Positions 8,901-17,667 of a stretch of DNA of 64,000 nt are shown one piece after another. The stretch lies in assembly GCF_022012395.1 (NCBI RefSeq), contig NZ_JAKLTQ010000017.1, forward strand, positions 34,779 through 98,778, written 5' to 3'. The notes below the pieces were generated by a model, which worked only from the letters and a program-made list of their open reading frames with translations, had not been told where the DNA came from and ran no database searches. Made by a program: the position numbers and the translations under genes. Source of the stretch: Arthrobacter hankyongi. Its GTDB lineage: Bacteria; Actinomycetota; Actinomycetes; Actinomycetales; Micrococcaceae. Every line of letters begins with the position of its first letter. Positions within the stretch are counted from its first letter, which is position 1.

Positions 8901-9920
8901 ATGGACTCCAGACAGCGCCGCCGGCGGCGGATCCCCACCGTGCTGCAGCACCGCCACCCACGGCCCGGGGCGGCCAGCGGGCGGCTGGCCATCGGCGTGG
9001 ATATCGGCGGCACCAAGGTGGCTGCCGGTGTCGTCGACGGCGAGGGGCAGGTGCTGGCGCAGGAGGTGCGGCAGACGCCCGGGGACGATCCGACCGAAGT
9101 GGAACGGGTCATCGCTCAACTGGTCCGTGCCTTCGCTGACAGCTACGCCGTCGGCTCGGTAGGGGTCGGTGCTGCGGGCTGGATGGATCTGGACGGCGGT
9201 ACCGTCCTGTTCAGCCCGCATCTGGCCTGGCGGCACGAACCGCTGCGGGCCAACCTGCAGGCGCTGCTCGGCCGCCGGGTCGTGGTGGCCAACGATGCCA
9301 ACGCCGCCGCCTGGGCGGAATGGCGCTTTGGCGCCGGGCGCGGCCAGCGCCGGCTGGTGTGCATCACCCTGGGGACCGGGATCGGCGGGGCCATGGTCAC
9401 CGACGGCCGGATCGAGCGCGGCAACTGGGGCGTGGCCGGGGAATACGGACACCAGGTCCTGGTGCCGCACGGCCACCGCTGCGAATGCGGCAACCGGGGC
9501 TGCTGGGAGCAGTATGCCTCCGGCAACGCGCTGGGCCGGGAGGCCCGCGAATTGGCGGAGGCTAATTCGCCGGTCGCGCTGGAATGGCTGCGCGCTGCCG
9601 GCGGCCAGGCCGACGCCATTACCGGGGCCATGATCACCGCGCTCGCGCTGGACGGACACGCGGCCAGCAGGGAACTGCTCGAGGACGCCGGTGAGTGGCT
9701 GGGCCTTGGGCTGGCCAACCTTGCTGCCGCGCTGGATCCCGGGATGTTCGTGATCGGCGGCGGGCTGTGCGAAGCGGGGGACCTGCTGCTGGAGCCGGCC
9801 CGGCACGCCTTCGCCCGCAATCTGGCCGGCCGCGGCTACCGTCCCGAGGCTCCGGTCCGCCCGGCAGTCCTCGGGGCCGGGGCAGGACTGGTGGGCGCCG
9901 CGGACCTGTCCAGGTTCTAG
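8901..9920 (+). CDS. glk: ROK-family glucokinase (ATP type)
   Basis: A 339-residue sugar kinase that phosphorylates glucose to glucose-6-phosphate. The phosphate-binding motif is DIGGTK (residues 34-39). The ROK zinc motif CECGNRGCWEQY has C194, C196 and C201. ANDANAAAWAE, TLGTGIGGA and GEYGH cover the sugar and ATP sites. The first 27 residues are basic and not part of the fold, so a shorter start is conceivable, but the leaderless -10 fits ATG 8901 exactly. A second, polyphosphate-using glucokinase lies at 49.4-50.2 kb, so the organism carries two glucose-phosphorylating ROK enzymes in this window. Confidence 0.88.
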   Translation: MDSRQRRRRRIPTVLQHRHPRPGAASGRLAIGVDIGGTKVAAGVVDGEGQVLAQEVRQTPGDDPTEVERVIAQLVRAFADSYAVGSVGVGAAGWMDLDGGTVLFSPHLAWRHEPLRANLQALLGRRVVVANDANAAAWAEWRFGAGRGQRRLVCITLGTGIGGAMVTDGRIERGNWGVAGEYGHQVLVPHGHRCECGNRGCWEQYASGNALGREARELAEANSPVALEWLRAAGGQADAITGAMITALALDGHAASRELLEDAGEWLGLGLANLAAALDPGMFVIGGGLCEAGDLLLEPARHAFARNLAGRGYRPEAPVRPAVLGAGAGLVGAADLSRF

Positions 9921-9939
9921 CTGCCAGGCCTTTGCCCAG

Positions 9940-10305
9940 TTAGACTTTTGCTCCGTCGTCGTACCCGTCCCGTTCCGACGGCAGCCGCGAGACCAGGTAT
10001 CCTGCCGCGGCGATGACCAGCACGATGATCCCCAGCACGGCCGCCATGGGCACACCGCGCCAGAACATGGCAATCAACAGCAGCCCGACCGGTCCGCCGG
10101 CCACCATGAGCCAGGCCAGCACCACCAGCGGTTCCCCGGCGCCCAGCGGCGCCGGTTCCGGCGGCACGTAACCTTCGTCGTCGTCGTCAGCGGCGGTGTA
10201 GTCCCGTGGCCCGGGCTCCGGGACCAGTTCGCTGTCCGTGGATTCGAGCCGGGCCACCAGGTCCAGCCATTCGGCCTCCTCCCGGGACCGCTCAGGCTCG
10301 GTCAT
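9940..10305 (-). CDS. Small two-helix membrane protein
   Basis: A 121-residue protein of unknown function. Residues 1-55 are acidic and hydrophilic (EREEAEWLD-type helix, then a DDDDEGY stretch). They are followed by two hydrophobic segments, about 59-80 and 84-106, and a short charged tail, giving a hairpin membrane topology. ATG 10305 follows GGGAGG. It overlaps the end of the upstream hydrolase gene by 14 bases, so the two are translationally coupled. I do not recognise a named domain. Confidence 0.7.
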   Translation of the reverse strand: MTEPERSREEAEWLDLVARLESTDSELVPEPGPRDYTAADDDDEGYVPPEPAPLGAGEPLVVLAWLMVAGGPVGLLLIAMFWRGVPMAAVLGIIVLVIAAAGYLVSRLPSERDGYDDGAKV

Positions 10306-11050
10306 CTGCGGGCCTCCCTGCGGCCAGGAACCCGGCAGTGCGGGCAAAGATCGTTTCGGCGTCGTTGTCCAGCGTGGCCACATGGTAGCTGTCCGGCAGC
10401 GGGACCACTTCCAGCTGGCCGCCGATCCGGCGGCGGATCAGTTCCACGCTCGAAGCCGGGACCACATGGTCGACGGCGGACCGGAAGACCAAGGTGGGGG
10501 CGGTGACGGCCGGCAGCGCGGCGGCGGTATCGGCGATCAACCGGCGCAGCTGGTGCACTGCGGCCACAGGAGTACGCGGGTAGGCCTGTTCATCCATGCC
10601 CGGGCGCTTGATGTCGTTGCCGATGGCTTTCACGCTGCGGACGGCGTATTTGAGCAGGCCGGCATAGCGCGCGGCGGGATCCGCGATGCTCAGTGCCGGA
10701 TTGACGACGGCGACGCCGGCCACCGGCCGGCGCGCGGCCAGCCGCAGCGCCAGCGTTCCGCCCATGGACAGGCCGGCGGCGAAGACGGCGGAGCGTTCGC
10801 GGGCCAGCTCGTCCCAGGCGCGTTCATAGGCGTCGTACCACTGCTGCCACGGGGTGCGGACCAGGTCCTGCCACCGGGTGCCATGGCCCGGCAGCAGCGG
10901 CACGGCGACGGTGAAGCCCTGCTCCGTGAGGTAGTCGGCCCAGCCCTGGATGCTGTGCGGGGAACCGGTGAAGCCATGGCCGAGCACAATGCCGATGGCG
11001 CCGTTGCGGCTGCCGGCCGCCGGAGTCCGGGCAGGCTGGATGGAAGTCAT
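10292..11050 (-). CDS. Alpha/beta hydrolase (carboxylesterase / monoacylglycerol lipase-like)
   Basis: A 252-residue serine hydrolase. The oxyanion motif LGHGFTGSP is at about 23-31, the nucleophile elbow GLSMGG has S95, the acid is in SAVDHVVP and the base histidine is in DSYHVATLDND. This set resembles short-chain carboxylesterase and monoacylglycerol lipase families. It shares an operon with the small membrane protein and is divergent from plsC, which suggests a lipid-related substrate, although that is inference. The start ATG 11050 has no well-spaced Shine-Dalgarno; CACGAT at 11057-11062 sits exactly at the leaderless -10 position with one mismatch (C for T). Confidence 0.82.
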   Translation of the reverse strand: MTSIQPARTPAAGSRNGAIGIVLGHGFTGSPHSIQGWADYLTEQGFTVAVPLLPGHGTRWQDLVRTPWQQWYDAYERAWDELARERSAVFAAGLSMGGTLALRLAARRPVAGVAVVNPALSIADPAARYAGLLKYAVRSVKAIGNDIKRPGMDEQAYPRTPVAAVHQLRRLIADTAAALPAVTAPTLVFRSAVDHVVPASSVELIRRRIGGQLEVVPLPDSYHVATLDNDAETIFARTAGFLAAGRPADDRA

Positions 11051-11128
11051 GCCTCTATCGTGTCATCCTGCACCACCGTGCGACTACGCCGGTCCGTGCC
11101 GCCTGGCCGGGGCGGCGTCCCGATCGAT

Positions 11129-11134
11129 TATTCT
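11129..11134 (+). promoter_or_regulatory. Candidate -10 of plsC
   Basis: TATTCT at 11129-11134 predicts a start near 11141 and a leader of about 44 nt that contains the plsC ribosome site. No convincing -35 is seen at the right distance. Confidence 0.35.
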
Positions 11135-11184
11135 GGTGAGGAAAATGCAGCCAGCCCGCCGCAACCGGAACCGGAAGGCCCCTC

Positions 11185-12075
11185 GTGTTCTATTGGGTAA
11201 TGAAGACGATCTTCATCGGACCGATCGTCCGGCTGCTGTTCCGGCCCTGGATCAAGGGATTGGACAATGTTCCCGCCGAGGGGCCGGCGATCCTGGCCAG
11301 CAACCACATGTCCTTCTCCGACTCGATCTTCCTGCCGGTGGCGGTGACCCGGCCGGTGGTCTTCCTGGCCAAGGCAGAGTATTTCGCCGGCAAGGGGATC
11401 AAGGGCCGGCTGACCGCGGCCTTCTTCCGCATGACCAACCAGCTGCCGATGGACCGTTCCGGCGGCTCGGCGTCGGCCAACTCGCTGCTGGCGGGGGCCG
11501 ATGCGCTGGCCCAGGGCGGGCTGCTCGGGATCTATCCCGAGGGCACCCGCAGCCCCGACGGCCGGCTCTACCGCGGCAAGACCGGTGTCGCCAAGCTGGC
11601 GCTGCGCACCGGCGTACCGGTGATCCCGGTGGCCATGATCGGCACCGACAAGGTCCAGCCGATCGGGCGCCGGATTCCGAATATCCGCCGGGTGGGCACG
11701 ATCATCGGCAAGCCGCTGGACTTTTCCCGGTACGAGGGCCTGGCCGAGGACCGGTTCGTGCAGCGGGCGGTTACCGACGAGATCATGTACGAAATCATGC
11801 GGCTGTCCGGCCAGGAGTACGTCGACGTGTACGCGTCCACAGTGAAGGCGCAGCTGGCGGCACGCAAGGCCGGCAAAACCGGCCGGACGGCCCAGCAGCA
11901 GCGGGCCCGGGACGCGGTCAGGCTCAGCCCGGAGCAGGCCGGCCAGACGGACCAGGCCGGAACCGGAGCGGGTGGGAAGGCTCCCGGAGCGATCACCGAA
12001 ATCGGCGGCGCCCCGCCGGCCGGCCAGGCTCCCCGGCCGCCGGAGCAAGATCCAGGACGCACGCCGGAAATGTGA
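11185..12075 (+). CDS. plsC: 1-acyl-sn-glycerol-3-phosphate acyltransferase
   Basis: A 296-residue membrane-associated acyltransferase that makes phosphatidic acid from lysophosphatidic acid. The catalytic NHxxxxD motif is N40-H41 to D46 (NHMSFSD), and the glycerol-phosphate-binding motif is YPEGTRS at 117-123. The C-terminal 60 residues are Gly/Ala/Pro/Gln-rich and probably disordered. The GTG start at 11185 has GGAAGG 7-8 bases upstream. It stands between the divergent lipase-like gene and the aromatic-amino-acid gene aroG, with 64 bases to the latter. Confidence 0.9.
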   Translation: MFYWVMKTIFIGPIVRLLFRPWIKGLDNVPAEGPAILASNHMSFSDSIFLPVAVTRPVVFLAKAEYFAGKGIKGRLTAAFFRMTNQLPMDRSGGSASANSLLAGADALAQGGLLGIYPEGTRSPDGRLYRGKTGVAKLALRTGVPVIPVAMIGTDKVQPIGRRIPNIRRVGTIIGKPLDFSRYEGLAEDRFVQRAVTDEIMYEIMRLSGQEYVDVYASTVKAQLAARKAGKTGRTAQQQRARDAVRLSPEQAGQTDQAGTGAGGKAPGAITEIGGAPPAGQAPRPPEQDPGRTPEM

Positions 12076-12127
12076 CAGCGGCGGCGGGAAGCGTTACGGC
12101 CCGGGCGGACAGCCACCGCCGCTGGGC

Positions 12128-12133
12128 TAGCAT
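12128..12133 (+). promoter_or_regulatory. -10 element of aroG, leaderless
   Basis: TAGCAT ends exactly 7 bases before GTG 12140, so the transcript should begin with the start codon. No Shine-Dalgarno is present in the intervening bases. Confidence 0.65.
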
Positions 12134-12139
12134 TAAGTT

Positions 12140-13531
12140 GTGACTGACCTCTCCGCAACCACCCTCTCGTCCGCACCGGTCCCCAGCGCCGCCGACTATC
12201 CGGGCCTCGATGCCTGGCGCGACCTTCCCGCGGTCCAGCAGCCCACGTGGGCGGACAGTGAGGTGTTCCGGTCCTCGGTGGCCGAGCTCGCGGTCCTGCC
12301 GCCGCTAGTCTTCGCCGGCGAGGTGGATGTGCTGCGCGGCCGGCTGGCCGCCGCGGCCCAAGGCAAGGCGTTCCTGCTCCAGGGCGGCGACTGCGCCGAA
12401 ACCTTCGATGGTGCCACCGCGGACAAGATCAGTGCCCGGGTCCGCACCATCCTGCAGATGGCCGTGGTCCTGACGTACGGTGCCTCCCTGCCCGTCATCA
12501 AGATGGGCCGGATGGCCGGCCAGTTCGCCAAGCCGCGCTCTTCCAACGACGAAACCCGCGGAACCGAAACCCTGCCGGCCTACCGCGGCGACATGGTCAA
12601 CGGTTACGACTTCACCCCGGAATCGCGCGCCCATGACGCCGCCCGGATGGTCAAGGCCTACCATACCTCCGCCTCCACGCTGAACCTGATCCGTGCCTTC
12701 ACGCAGGGGGGCTTCGCCGACCTGCGGCTGGTCCACCATTGGAACCGGGGTTTCATGGCCAATCCGGCGCACTCGCGCTATGAGTCGCTGGCCCGGGAGA
12801 TCGACCGCGCGGTCAAGTTCATGGATGCGTGCGGCGCGGACTTCGACGCGCTCAAGCGGGTGGAATTCTTCGCCAGCCACGAGGCCCTGGTGCTGGACTA
12901 CGAGCGGGCGCTGACCCGGATCGATTCCCGTACCGGCCTGCCGTACGACACATCGGGCCACTTCCTCTGGATCGGCGAGCGGACCCGGCAGCTGGACGGG
13001 GCGCACGTGGACTTCCTCTCCCGCGTCCGCAACCCGATCGGCGTCAAGCTCGGCCCGAACAGCACCGCGGACGACGCCCTGCGCCTGATCGAGAAACTCG
13101 ATCCGCAGCGGGAGCCCGGGCGCCTGACGTTCATCACGCGGATGGGAGCCGGGAACATCCGGGAGAAGCTGCCGCCGCTGGTCGAGAAGGTAACCGCCAG
13201 CGGCGCCCAGGTCCTCTGGGTGACCGACCCGATGCACGGCAACACCGTGACCTCGCCCAACGGTTACAAGACGCGCATTTTCGACGACGTGATCGACGAG
13301 GTCCGCGGGTTCTTCGAGGTGCACAAGGGCCTGGGCACGTTCCCGGGCGGGCTGCACGTGGAAATGACCGGGGACGACGTCGCCGAATGCCTCGGTGGCT
13401 CCGACCCCATCGACCAGGAGGCCTTCGTGGACCGCTACGAGTCCGTCTGCGACCCCCGGCTTAACCATATGCAGTCCCTGGAAATGGCGTTCCTGGTCGC
13501 CGGCTCGCTGGCAGCGAAGAAAGGCGCCTGA
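12140..13531 (+). CDS. aroG: Class II 3-deoxy-7-phosphoheptulonate (DAHP) synthase
   Basis: A 463-residue enzyme that condenses phosphoenolpyruvate and erythrose-4-phosphate, the first step of the shikimate pathway. Class II (plant/actinobacterial) signatures are LLQGGDCAETF, KMGRMAGQFAKPRS, SHEALVLDYE, GEHT-region LWIGERTRQLDG, KLGPN and WVTDPMHGNT. Length agrees with the mycobacterial enzyme. It neighbours pknL in the opposite direction, the same pairing as M. tuberculosis aroG and pknL. GTG at 12140 is set by the leaderless -10. Confidence 0.96.
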   Translation: MTDLSATTLSSAPVPSAADYPGLDAWRDLPAVQQPTWADSEVFRSSVAELAVLPPLVFAGEVDVLRGRLAAAAQGKAFLLQGGDCAETFDGATADKISARVRTILQMAVVLTYGASLPVIKMGRMAGQFAKPRSSNDETRGTETLPAYRGDMVNGYDFTPESRAHDAARMVKAYHTSASTLNLIRAFTQGGFADLRLVHHWNRGFMANPAHSRYESLAREIDRAVKFMDACGADFDALKRVEFFASHEALVLDYERALTRIDSRTGLPYDTSGHFLWIGERTRQLDGAHVDFLSRVRNPIGVKLGPNSTADDALRLIEKLDPQREPGRLTFITRMGAGNIREKLPPLVEKVTASGAQVLWVTDPMHGNTVTSPNGYKTRIFDDVIDEVRGFFEVHKGLGTFPGGLHVEMTGDDVAECLGGSDPIDQEAFVDRYESVCDPRLNHMQSLEMAFLVAGSLAAKKGA

Positions 13532-13545
13532 GCAGACAGGCGCCT
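13522..13545. terminator. Hairpin between convergent aroG and pknL
   Basis: A 9-bp stem, AGGCGCCTG (13522-13530) with CAGGCGCCT (13537-13545), and a 6-base loop overlap the aroG stop codon and lie just beyond the pknL stop. There is no U-run, so efficiency is uncertain. Confidence 0.5.
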
Positions 13546-13555
13546 GAGCGCTGGG

Positions 13556-15658
13556 TCAGAAAGCGCGCAGTGTGATGACGCTGCCTTCCGGCGCGGTCCC
13601 GCCGTCGGGATCCTGCGACCGGACGGTGGCGTCATCGCCGCCAAAGAAGAAGTTGCGCACGTCCACCTCGAAGCCGAGGTCCTCGAGCGTGCGCCGGGCG
13701 TCGCGGACCGACTGGCCGACCACGCTGGGCACGTCCACCATGCGTGGCCCCAGGGACAAGGTCAGCGTGACCGTGTCGCCGGGGACCACGGTGCCTGACG
13801 CCGGCGACTGGGAAACGACTTTGCCGGCGTCGACCTCCCTGTCGTAGACGCGATCCTGGGCGATCGAGACTTTCAGGCCCTCCCGCTGCAGGTCGGACGT
13901 CGCATCCTCCACGCTTTCGCCGGTCACGTCGGGCACGTCGAAGGGCTCAGGCCCGGCCGAGGCGGTCAGGTCGATCGCGCTGCCCCGGCGCAGGTGCTCG
14001 CCGGCGGACGGATCCTGGCCCAGGATGCTGCCGGCCGGCGCCGACGCGTGGTACTCGCGGGTGATCTGGCCCGCGGTTAGGTTCGCTGCCTGCAGCTTGG
14101 CCTTCGCCTGTTCTTCGGTCAGGCCCAGCACCTTGGGCACCTCGAACAGTTCCGGTCCCTTGGAAACGATCAGGGTGACCGGCTCGAACCAGCGCACCTG
14201 GGCGGGCGGGGAGGGAACGGTGCCGACGGCCAGCCCGCGCTCGATTTGCTCGTCGAATACCTCGTTCAGCGAGAACTCCAGCCCGCGCTGCTGCAGCAGG
14301 GCCTGGGCATCGGCCGACGAGCGGCCGGTCACATCCGGAATGGAAATCGGTGCCCCGGGACCCATGCCGAAGAACCAGCCGGCGGTGGCCGCCAGCACTG
14401 CCAGGAGGGTCAGCACGACCGCCCAGACCACCCCGCGGCGGCGACGGTTCCCCGGCCGCAAGGCAACGGCCGGACGCCGGGCCTGCCGGGCACGCTCGCG
14501 TTCCCAGGCCCGCTCCTGCCGCTTGCTCAAGCCCCGGGGACGGGCGGCGCCGGGTACGGCCGGGAGGGTCCCGTCCGGCACCTGCGGCCGGACGGGACCC
14601 TGCGGCAGCGGGGTGCGGGGGATCGCCGTCGTGCGCTGATAGCTCGGCGCAATCACGGTGGTCCGGTTCGGGTCCTCGCTGTGGTCATCGGCCGCCGCAG
14701 CCCCAGCTGCCGCGGGAAGGGTGTTGATCGGCTGCGTGCCGAGGCGCCCGGTGTCCGATCCCGGAACACCGCCCACGGCCGGACCGGCCATGGCGGCGCG
14801 GAAATCCAGCTCGCGGTCGCTGAGCGTGGTCCGGATGTGGCGCAGCTCGCCGAGCAAAGCCGTGGCGCTGTGCGGGCGCTGGTCAGGATCCCGGGCCGTG
14901 CACCACTGGACCAGTTCGTCAAGATCGGGGGCCAGGCCCGGCACCACGCTCGAGGGAAGCGGAACGGACGAGTTGACGTGCTGGTAGGCGATCTGGATCG
15001 AGGATTCACCGGTGAAGGGCTGCCGGCCAGTGAGCATTTCGAAGAGCATGATGCCCACTGAATAGATGTCGCTGCGTGCATCGGCGGCGGCGTTGGACAC
15101 CAGCTCGGGAGCGATGTAAGCCACGGTGCCGATCAGCGTGGCCGTGCTGTTGCTGGCGGAGGCTGCGCGGGCCAGGCCGAAATCGCCGATCTTGATCCGG
15201 CCGTCCGAGGACATGAGCACGTTCTCGGGCTTCACGTCCCGGTGCACCAATCCTGCCTGATGGGCCGCGGCGAGTCCTTCCACCACCGGATCCAGCAGCG
15301 CCAGCGCCAGCCGGGGCGTCAAGGCGCCCTTTTCGTTGAGCGTGTCCCGCAGCGTATGGCCGGGCACATATTCCATCGCCAGATAGGCGATGTCGCCGTC
15401 GTAGCCTTGGTCCAGCACGCCGACGACGTGTGGATGCGACAGCCGCGCCGCGGATTTGGCTTCGCGTTCGAAGCGTTCCAGGAAGAAGCGGTCCGCGGCC
15501 AGGTGCGGATACAGGATCTTCAGTGCCACGGGCCGGTCCAGCCGGTTGTCCGTGGCGAGGTAGACGGTGGACATGCCACCGCGCGCCAGCCTCGAAATGA
15601 TCCGGTAGCGCCCGTCCACGATGGCACCGGCCAGCGGATCTGCTACATGTTCCTGCAC
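13556..15658 (-). CDS. pknL: PASTA-domain serine/threonine protein kinase PknL
   Basis: A 700-residue single-pass membrane kinase. The cytoplasmic kinase domain (about 17-285) has the glycine loop LARGGMSTVY, ATP-anchoring K47, catalytic H139-R140-D141 and D159-FG, plus a threonine-rich activation loop. A Pro/Arg-rich linker leads to one membrane helix (about 403-428) and four extracellular PASTA repeats (about 435-700; IPDVTG, VPKVLG, VPDVTG, VPSVVG), which bind peptidoglycan fragments or lipid II in relatives. I name it PknL rather than PknB because aroG, the Rv2175c homolog and a polyprenyl synthase lie beside it, as in M. tuberculosis. Mycobacterial PknL lacks PASTA domains, whereas the corynebacterial one has them. 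The start GTG is set by a leaderless -10. Confidence 0.88.
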   Translation of the reverse strand: MQEHVADPLAGAIVDGRYRIISRLARGGMSTVYLATDNRLDRPVALKILYPHLAADRFFLERFEREAKSAARLSHPHVVGVLDQGYDGDIAYLAMEYVPGHTLRDTLNEKGALTPRLALALLDPVVEGLAAAHQAGLVHRDVKPENVLMSSDGRIKIGDFGLARAASASNSTATLIGTVAYIAPELVSNAAADARSDIYSVGIMLFEMLTGRQPFTGESSIQIAYQHVNSSVPLPSSVVPGLAPDLDELVQWCTARDPDQRPHSATALLGELRHIRTTLSDRELDFRAAMAGPAVGGVPGSDTGRLGTQPINTLPAAAGAAAADDHSEDPNRTTVIAPSYQRTTAIPRTPLPQGPVRPQVPDGTLPAVPGAARPRGLSKRQERAWERERARQARRPAVALRPGNRRRRGVVWAVVLTLLAVLAATAGWFFGMGPGAPISIPDVTGRSSADAQALLQQRGLEFSLNEVFDEQIERGLAVGTVPSPPAQVRWFEPVTLIVSKGPELFEVPKVLGLTEEQAKAKLQAANLTAGQITREYHASAPAGSILGQDPSAGEHLRRGSAIDLTASAGPEPFDVPDVTGESVEDATSDLQREGLKVSIAQDRVYDREVDAGKVVSQSPASGTVVPGDTVTLTLSLGPRMVDVPSVVGQSVRDARRTLEDLGFEVDVRNFFFGGDDATVRSQDPDGGTAPEGSVITLRAF

Positions 15659-15664
15659 TCTTAG

Positions 15665-15670
15665 ATACTA
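15665..15670 (-). promoter_or_regulatory. -10 element of pknL, leaderless
   Basis: Read on the minus strand, TAGTAT ends exactly 7 bases before GTG 15658. It lies in the 24-base gap after the LysM gene, so pknL can be transcribed independently of that upstream gene. The -35 would fall inside the LysM gene's 3' end. Confidence 0.6.
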
Positions 15671-15682
15671 AGCCGTCCGGGC

Positions 15683-17515
15683 CTAGCGGAAGTTCTTCAT
15701 GTGCGCCTTCACAGCCTTCACATAGGCCTTGGTGTCCGAATACATGCCGTGGGTGGTCACCGAGTACTGGCCCTGGTAGTAGGAGGCGATCGCGATGTCC
15801 AGGGTGTCGCTGGTGCGCACCAGCGAGCGGATGATGGCGACGCCGGCGGCGGCATTGTCGTACGGGTCCAGCAGGTTCAGCTTCCGGCCGACCAGATCCG
15901 AGGCCCATTCGCCCGAGGACGGAATGACCTGCATGGTGCCGATGGCGTTGGCGGGGGAGACGGCGGTCTGCTGGAAGCCTGACTCCTGGTAGGCGAAGGC
16001 CAGGGCCAGGGCCGGATCCACCCCCATCGCCACCGCGGTGTCACGCACGATCTGCTGCATCTGCGCCTGGGTCGGCTGCGGAGTGGACAGCAGCAGCGCC
16101 TTGTTCTTGTTGGCGTCCGCCACCACTGACTCGGGGTAGGTGTAGTGCAGGAACGTGCTCGGCACCAGCGGTTCGATGGCGGAGGAGGCTGCGCTGGTGG
16201 TGCCGCCGGAGGCTTTCAGCGTCTGGCCCGGGTAGATGGTCGAGGAGCTGCTCAGGCCGTTTGCGGCGAGCAGTTGGCTCAGGCCCATGCCCAGCCGCTC
16301 GGCGATGCCGGAGAGCGTGTCCCCGGCCCGCACGGTGTAGGTGGCGTTCGTCGCCGCGGACGCACCGTCGCTGGCGGCGTTGGCTGCCGGTGTTGCGCTC
16401 GTGGCGGCCGTGCTCTTGCCGGTGAGCTTGAGCTTCTGGCCCGGGTAGATGATCGAGCTGGATTTCAGGCCATTGGCGGAGAGTAGCTTGGCCAGGGTGG
16501 TGCCGTTGCGGGCGGCGATGCCGGAGAGGGTGTCGCCGGTCTTGACCGTGTAGCTGCCGGAGACGGTGGCCGCCTGTGCCGCCGGCTTGGCGGCGGCTGT
16601 GACTGTGCCTGCGCCTTTGCCGGTGAGCTTGAGTTTCTGGCCCGGGTAGATGATCGAGCTGGTCTTCAGCCCGTTGGCCGAGAGCAGCTTCGACAGCGAG
16701 ATGCCGTGGCGGGAGGCGATGCCGGAGAGCGTGTCCCCGGCCCTGACCGTGTAGCTGGACGACATCGAGGTGGACTTGTTCAGGCTGGCGGCGGCCCCAT
16801 ACGAAGGAGCCTTGGCGGCTCCAGTGAGCTTGAGCTTCTGGCCCGGGTAGATGATCGAGCTGGTCTTCAGCCCGTTGGCCGCGAGCAGCTTCGACAGCGA
16901 GATGCCGTGGCGGGAGGCGATGCCCGAGAGCGTGTCCCCGGCCCTGACCGTGTAGCCGGACGCCTTGGACGAGGCTTTGATGGTGGTCTGCGCCGACCGG
17001 GCCGCAGTGCCGGTGAGCTTCAGTTTCTGGCCCGGGTAGATGATCGAGCTGGTCCGCAGTCCGTTGAGGCTGAGTACCTTGGAGGTGCTTAGCCCGTAGC
17101 GGGCTGCGATCGCGCTGACTGTGTCGCCGGAACGCACGATGTAGTTCGCCGGAACCGCGCTGCTGGCCGGTCGGAGCATCGAGGGCAGCTGCGCGGCGAC
17201 CTGGGAGGCCGGAACCATGCGGGCCAGCAGCGGCCCGGAGGTCCCGTCCGCCAGCCGTGGCTGCAGCGCCATCCGCGGGGCCTGCTCGGCTGCCTGCGCA
17301 GGAAGGGCCAGTGCAGCGGAGGATAGTACGACGGCGGGGATCGCAGCAGTGGCGGCAGCCGAAAGGAACATGCGTGACGGCTGGCCGCCGGGCATCGCCT
17401 GGGTGCTGATCGGACTGATGGTCGGTCGCTGGTCAGACATCGATGGTTCCTCACGTGGGTCGGCGGCGGAAGCCGGGCCGGTTGGCTGGTACCGGACAGT
17501 GCGGGTGTAATGCAT
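15683..17515 (-). CDS. Secreted LysM-repeat lytic transglycosylase
   Basis: A 610-residue exported cell-wall protein. The long N-terminus carries a hydrophobic signal sequence (FLSAAATAAIPAVVLSSAAL region) with a likely cleavage after ALPAQA. Five LysM modules follow, each of the form YTVRAGDTLSGIA...LLxANGL...IIYPGQKLKL, separated by Ala/Ser/Thr-rich linkers. The C-terminal 150 residues are an SLT-type transglycosylase with catalytic glutamate near residue 511 in YQESGF and the AIGTMQVIP segment. It binds and probably cleaves glycan strands. ATG 17515 has AGAGG upstream; a second candidate, ATG 17440, also has GAGGAA. It lies directly upstream of pknL on the same strand, suggesting a shared cell-wall role. 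Confidence 0.9.
   Translation of the reverse strand: MHYTRTVRYQPTGPASAADPREEPSMSDQRPTISPISTQAMPGGQPSRMFLSAAATAAIPAVVLSSAALALPAQAAEQAPRMALQPRLADGTSGPLLARMVPASQVAAQLPSMLRPASSAVPANYIVRSGDTVSAIAARYGLSTSKVLSLNGLRTSSIIYPGQKLKLTGTAARSAQTTIKASSKASGYTVRAGDTLSGIASRHGISLSKLLAANGLKTSSIIYPGQKLKLTGAAKAPSYGAAASLNKSTSMSSSYTVRAGDTLSGIASRHGISLSKLLSANGLKTSSIIYPGQKLKLTGKGAGTVTAAAKPAAQAATVSGSYTVKTGDTLSGIAARNGTTLAKLLSANGLKSSSIIYPGQKLKLTGKSTAATSATPAANAASDGASAATNATYTVRAGDTLSGIAERLGMGLSQLLAANGLSSSSTIYPGQTLKASGGTTSAASSAIEPLVPSTFLHYTYPESVVADANKNKALLLSTPQPTQAQMQQIVRDTAVAMGVDPALALAFAYQESGFQQTAVSPANAIGTMQVIPSSGEWASDLVGRKLNLLDPYDNAAAGVAIIRSLVRTSDTLDIAIASYYQGQYSVTTHGMYSDTKAYVKAVKAHMKNFR
16623..16957. repeat. Tandem DNA repeat within LysM modules
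   Basis: About 134 bases at 16623-16756 recur at 16824-16957 (201-base period) with only a few mismatches. More diverged copies flank them across about 16220-17110. They encode LysM modules 2 to 4. The near-identity at DNA level indicates recent duplication or gene conversion and makes module number prone to change. Confidence 0.8.
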
Positions 17516-17554
17516 GGTGCCTCTGTTGTTGATGTGACAACTGAGACTCTTGTG

Positions 17555-17583
17555 AATCTACACTATCGCTGCATAACACAAAA
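17555..17583 (-). promoter_or_regulatory. Promoter of the LysM transglycosylase gene
   Basis: On the minus strand, -35 TTTTGT (17583-17578) and -10 TAGATT (17560-17555) are 17 bases apart. They predict a start near 17548 and a leader of about 33 nt that includes the AGAGG ribosome site. Confidence 0.5.
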
Positions 17584-17655
17584 GCTTGCGCGGAAGATCC
17601 AGAACCGAAGGCGGCGTGTCGGATGGGCGAATGGCTCCGGACGCCCGGGCCGTGG

Positions 17656-17661
17656 CAACCT
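17656..17661 (+). promoter_or_regulatory. Candidate leaderless -10 of the Rv2175c homolog
   Basis: CAACCT occupies the exact leaderless -10 position, ending 7 bases before GTG 17668, with one mismatch to TANNNT. No Shine-Dalgarno is present. Confidence 0.35.
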
Positions 17662-17667
17662 TGTTAA

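Noticed and set aside
8783..9112. N-terminal extension of the acyl-CoA synthetase frame
   Set aside because: It overlaps the glk promoter and coding start on the other strand, while a GTG with AAAGGAGC at 8782 gives the normal family length.
16220..17110. Regular repeats that could suggest a CRISPR array
   Set aside because: The repeats are about 200 bases apart, coding, and encode LysM modules; there are no short palindromic repeats with unique spacers.
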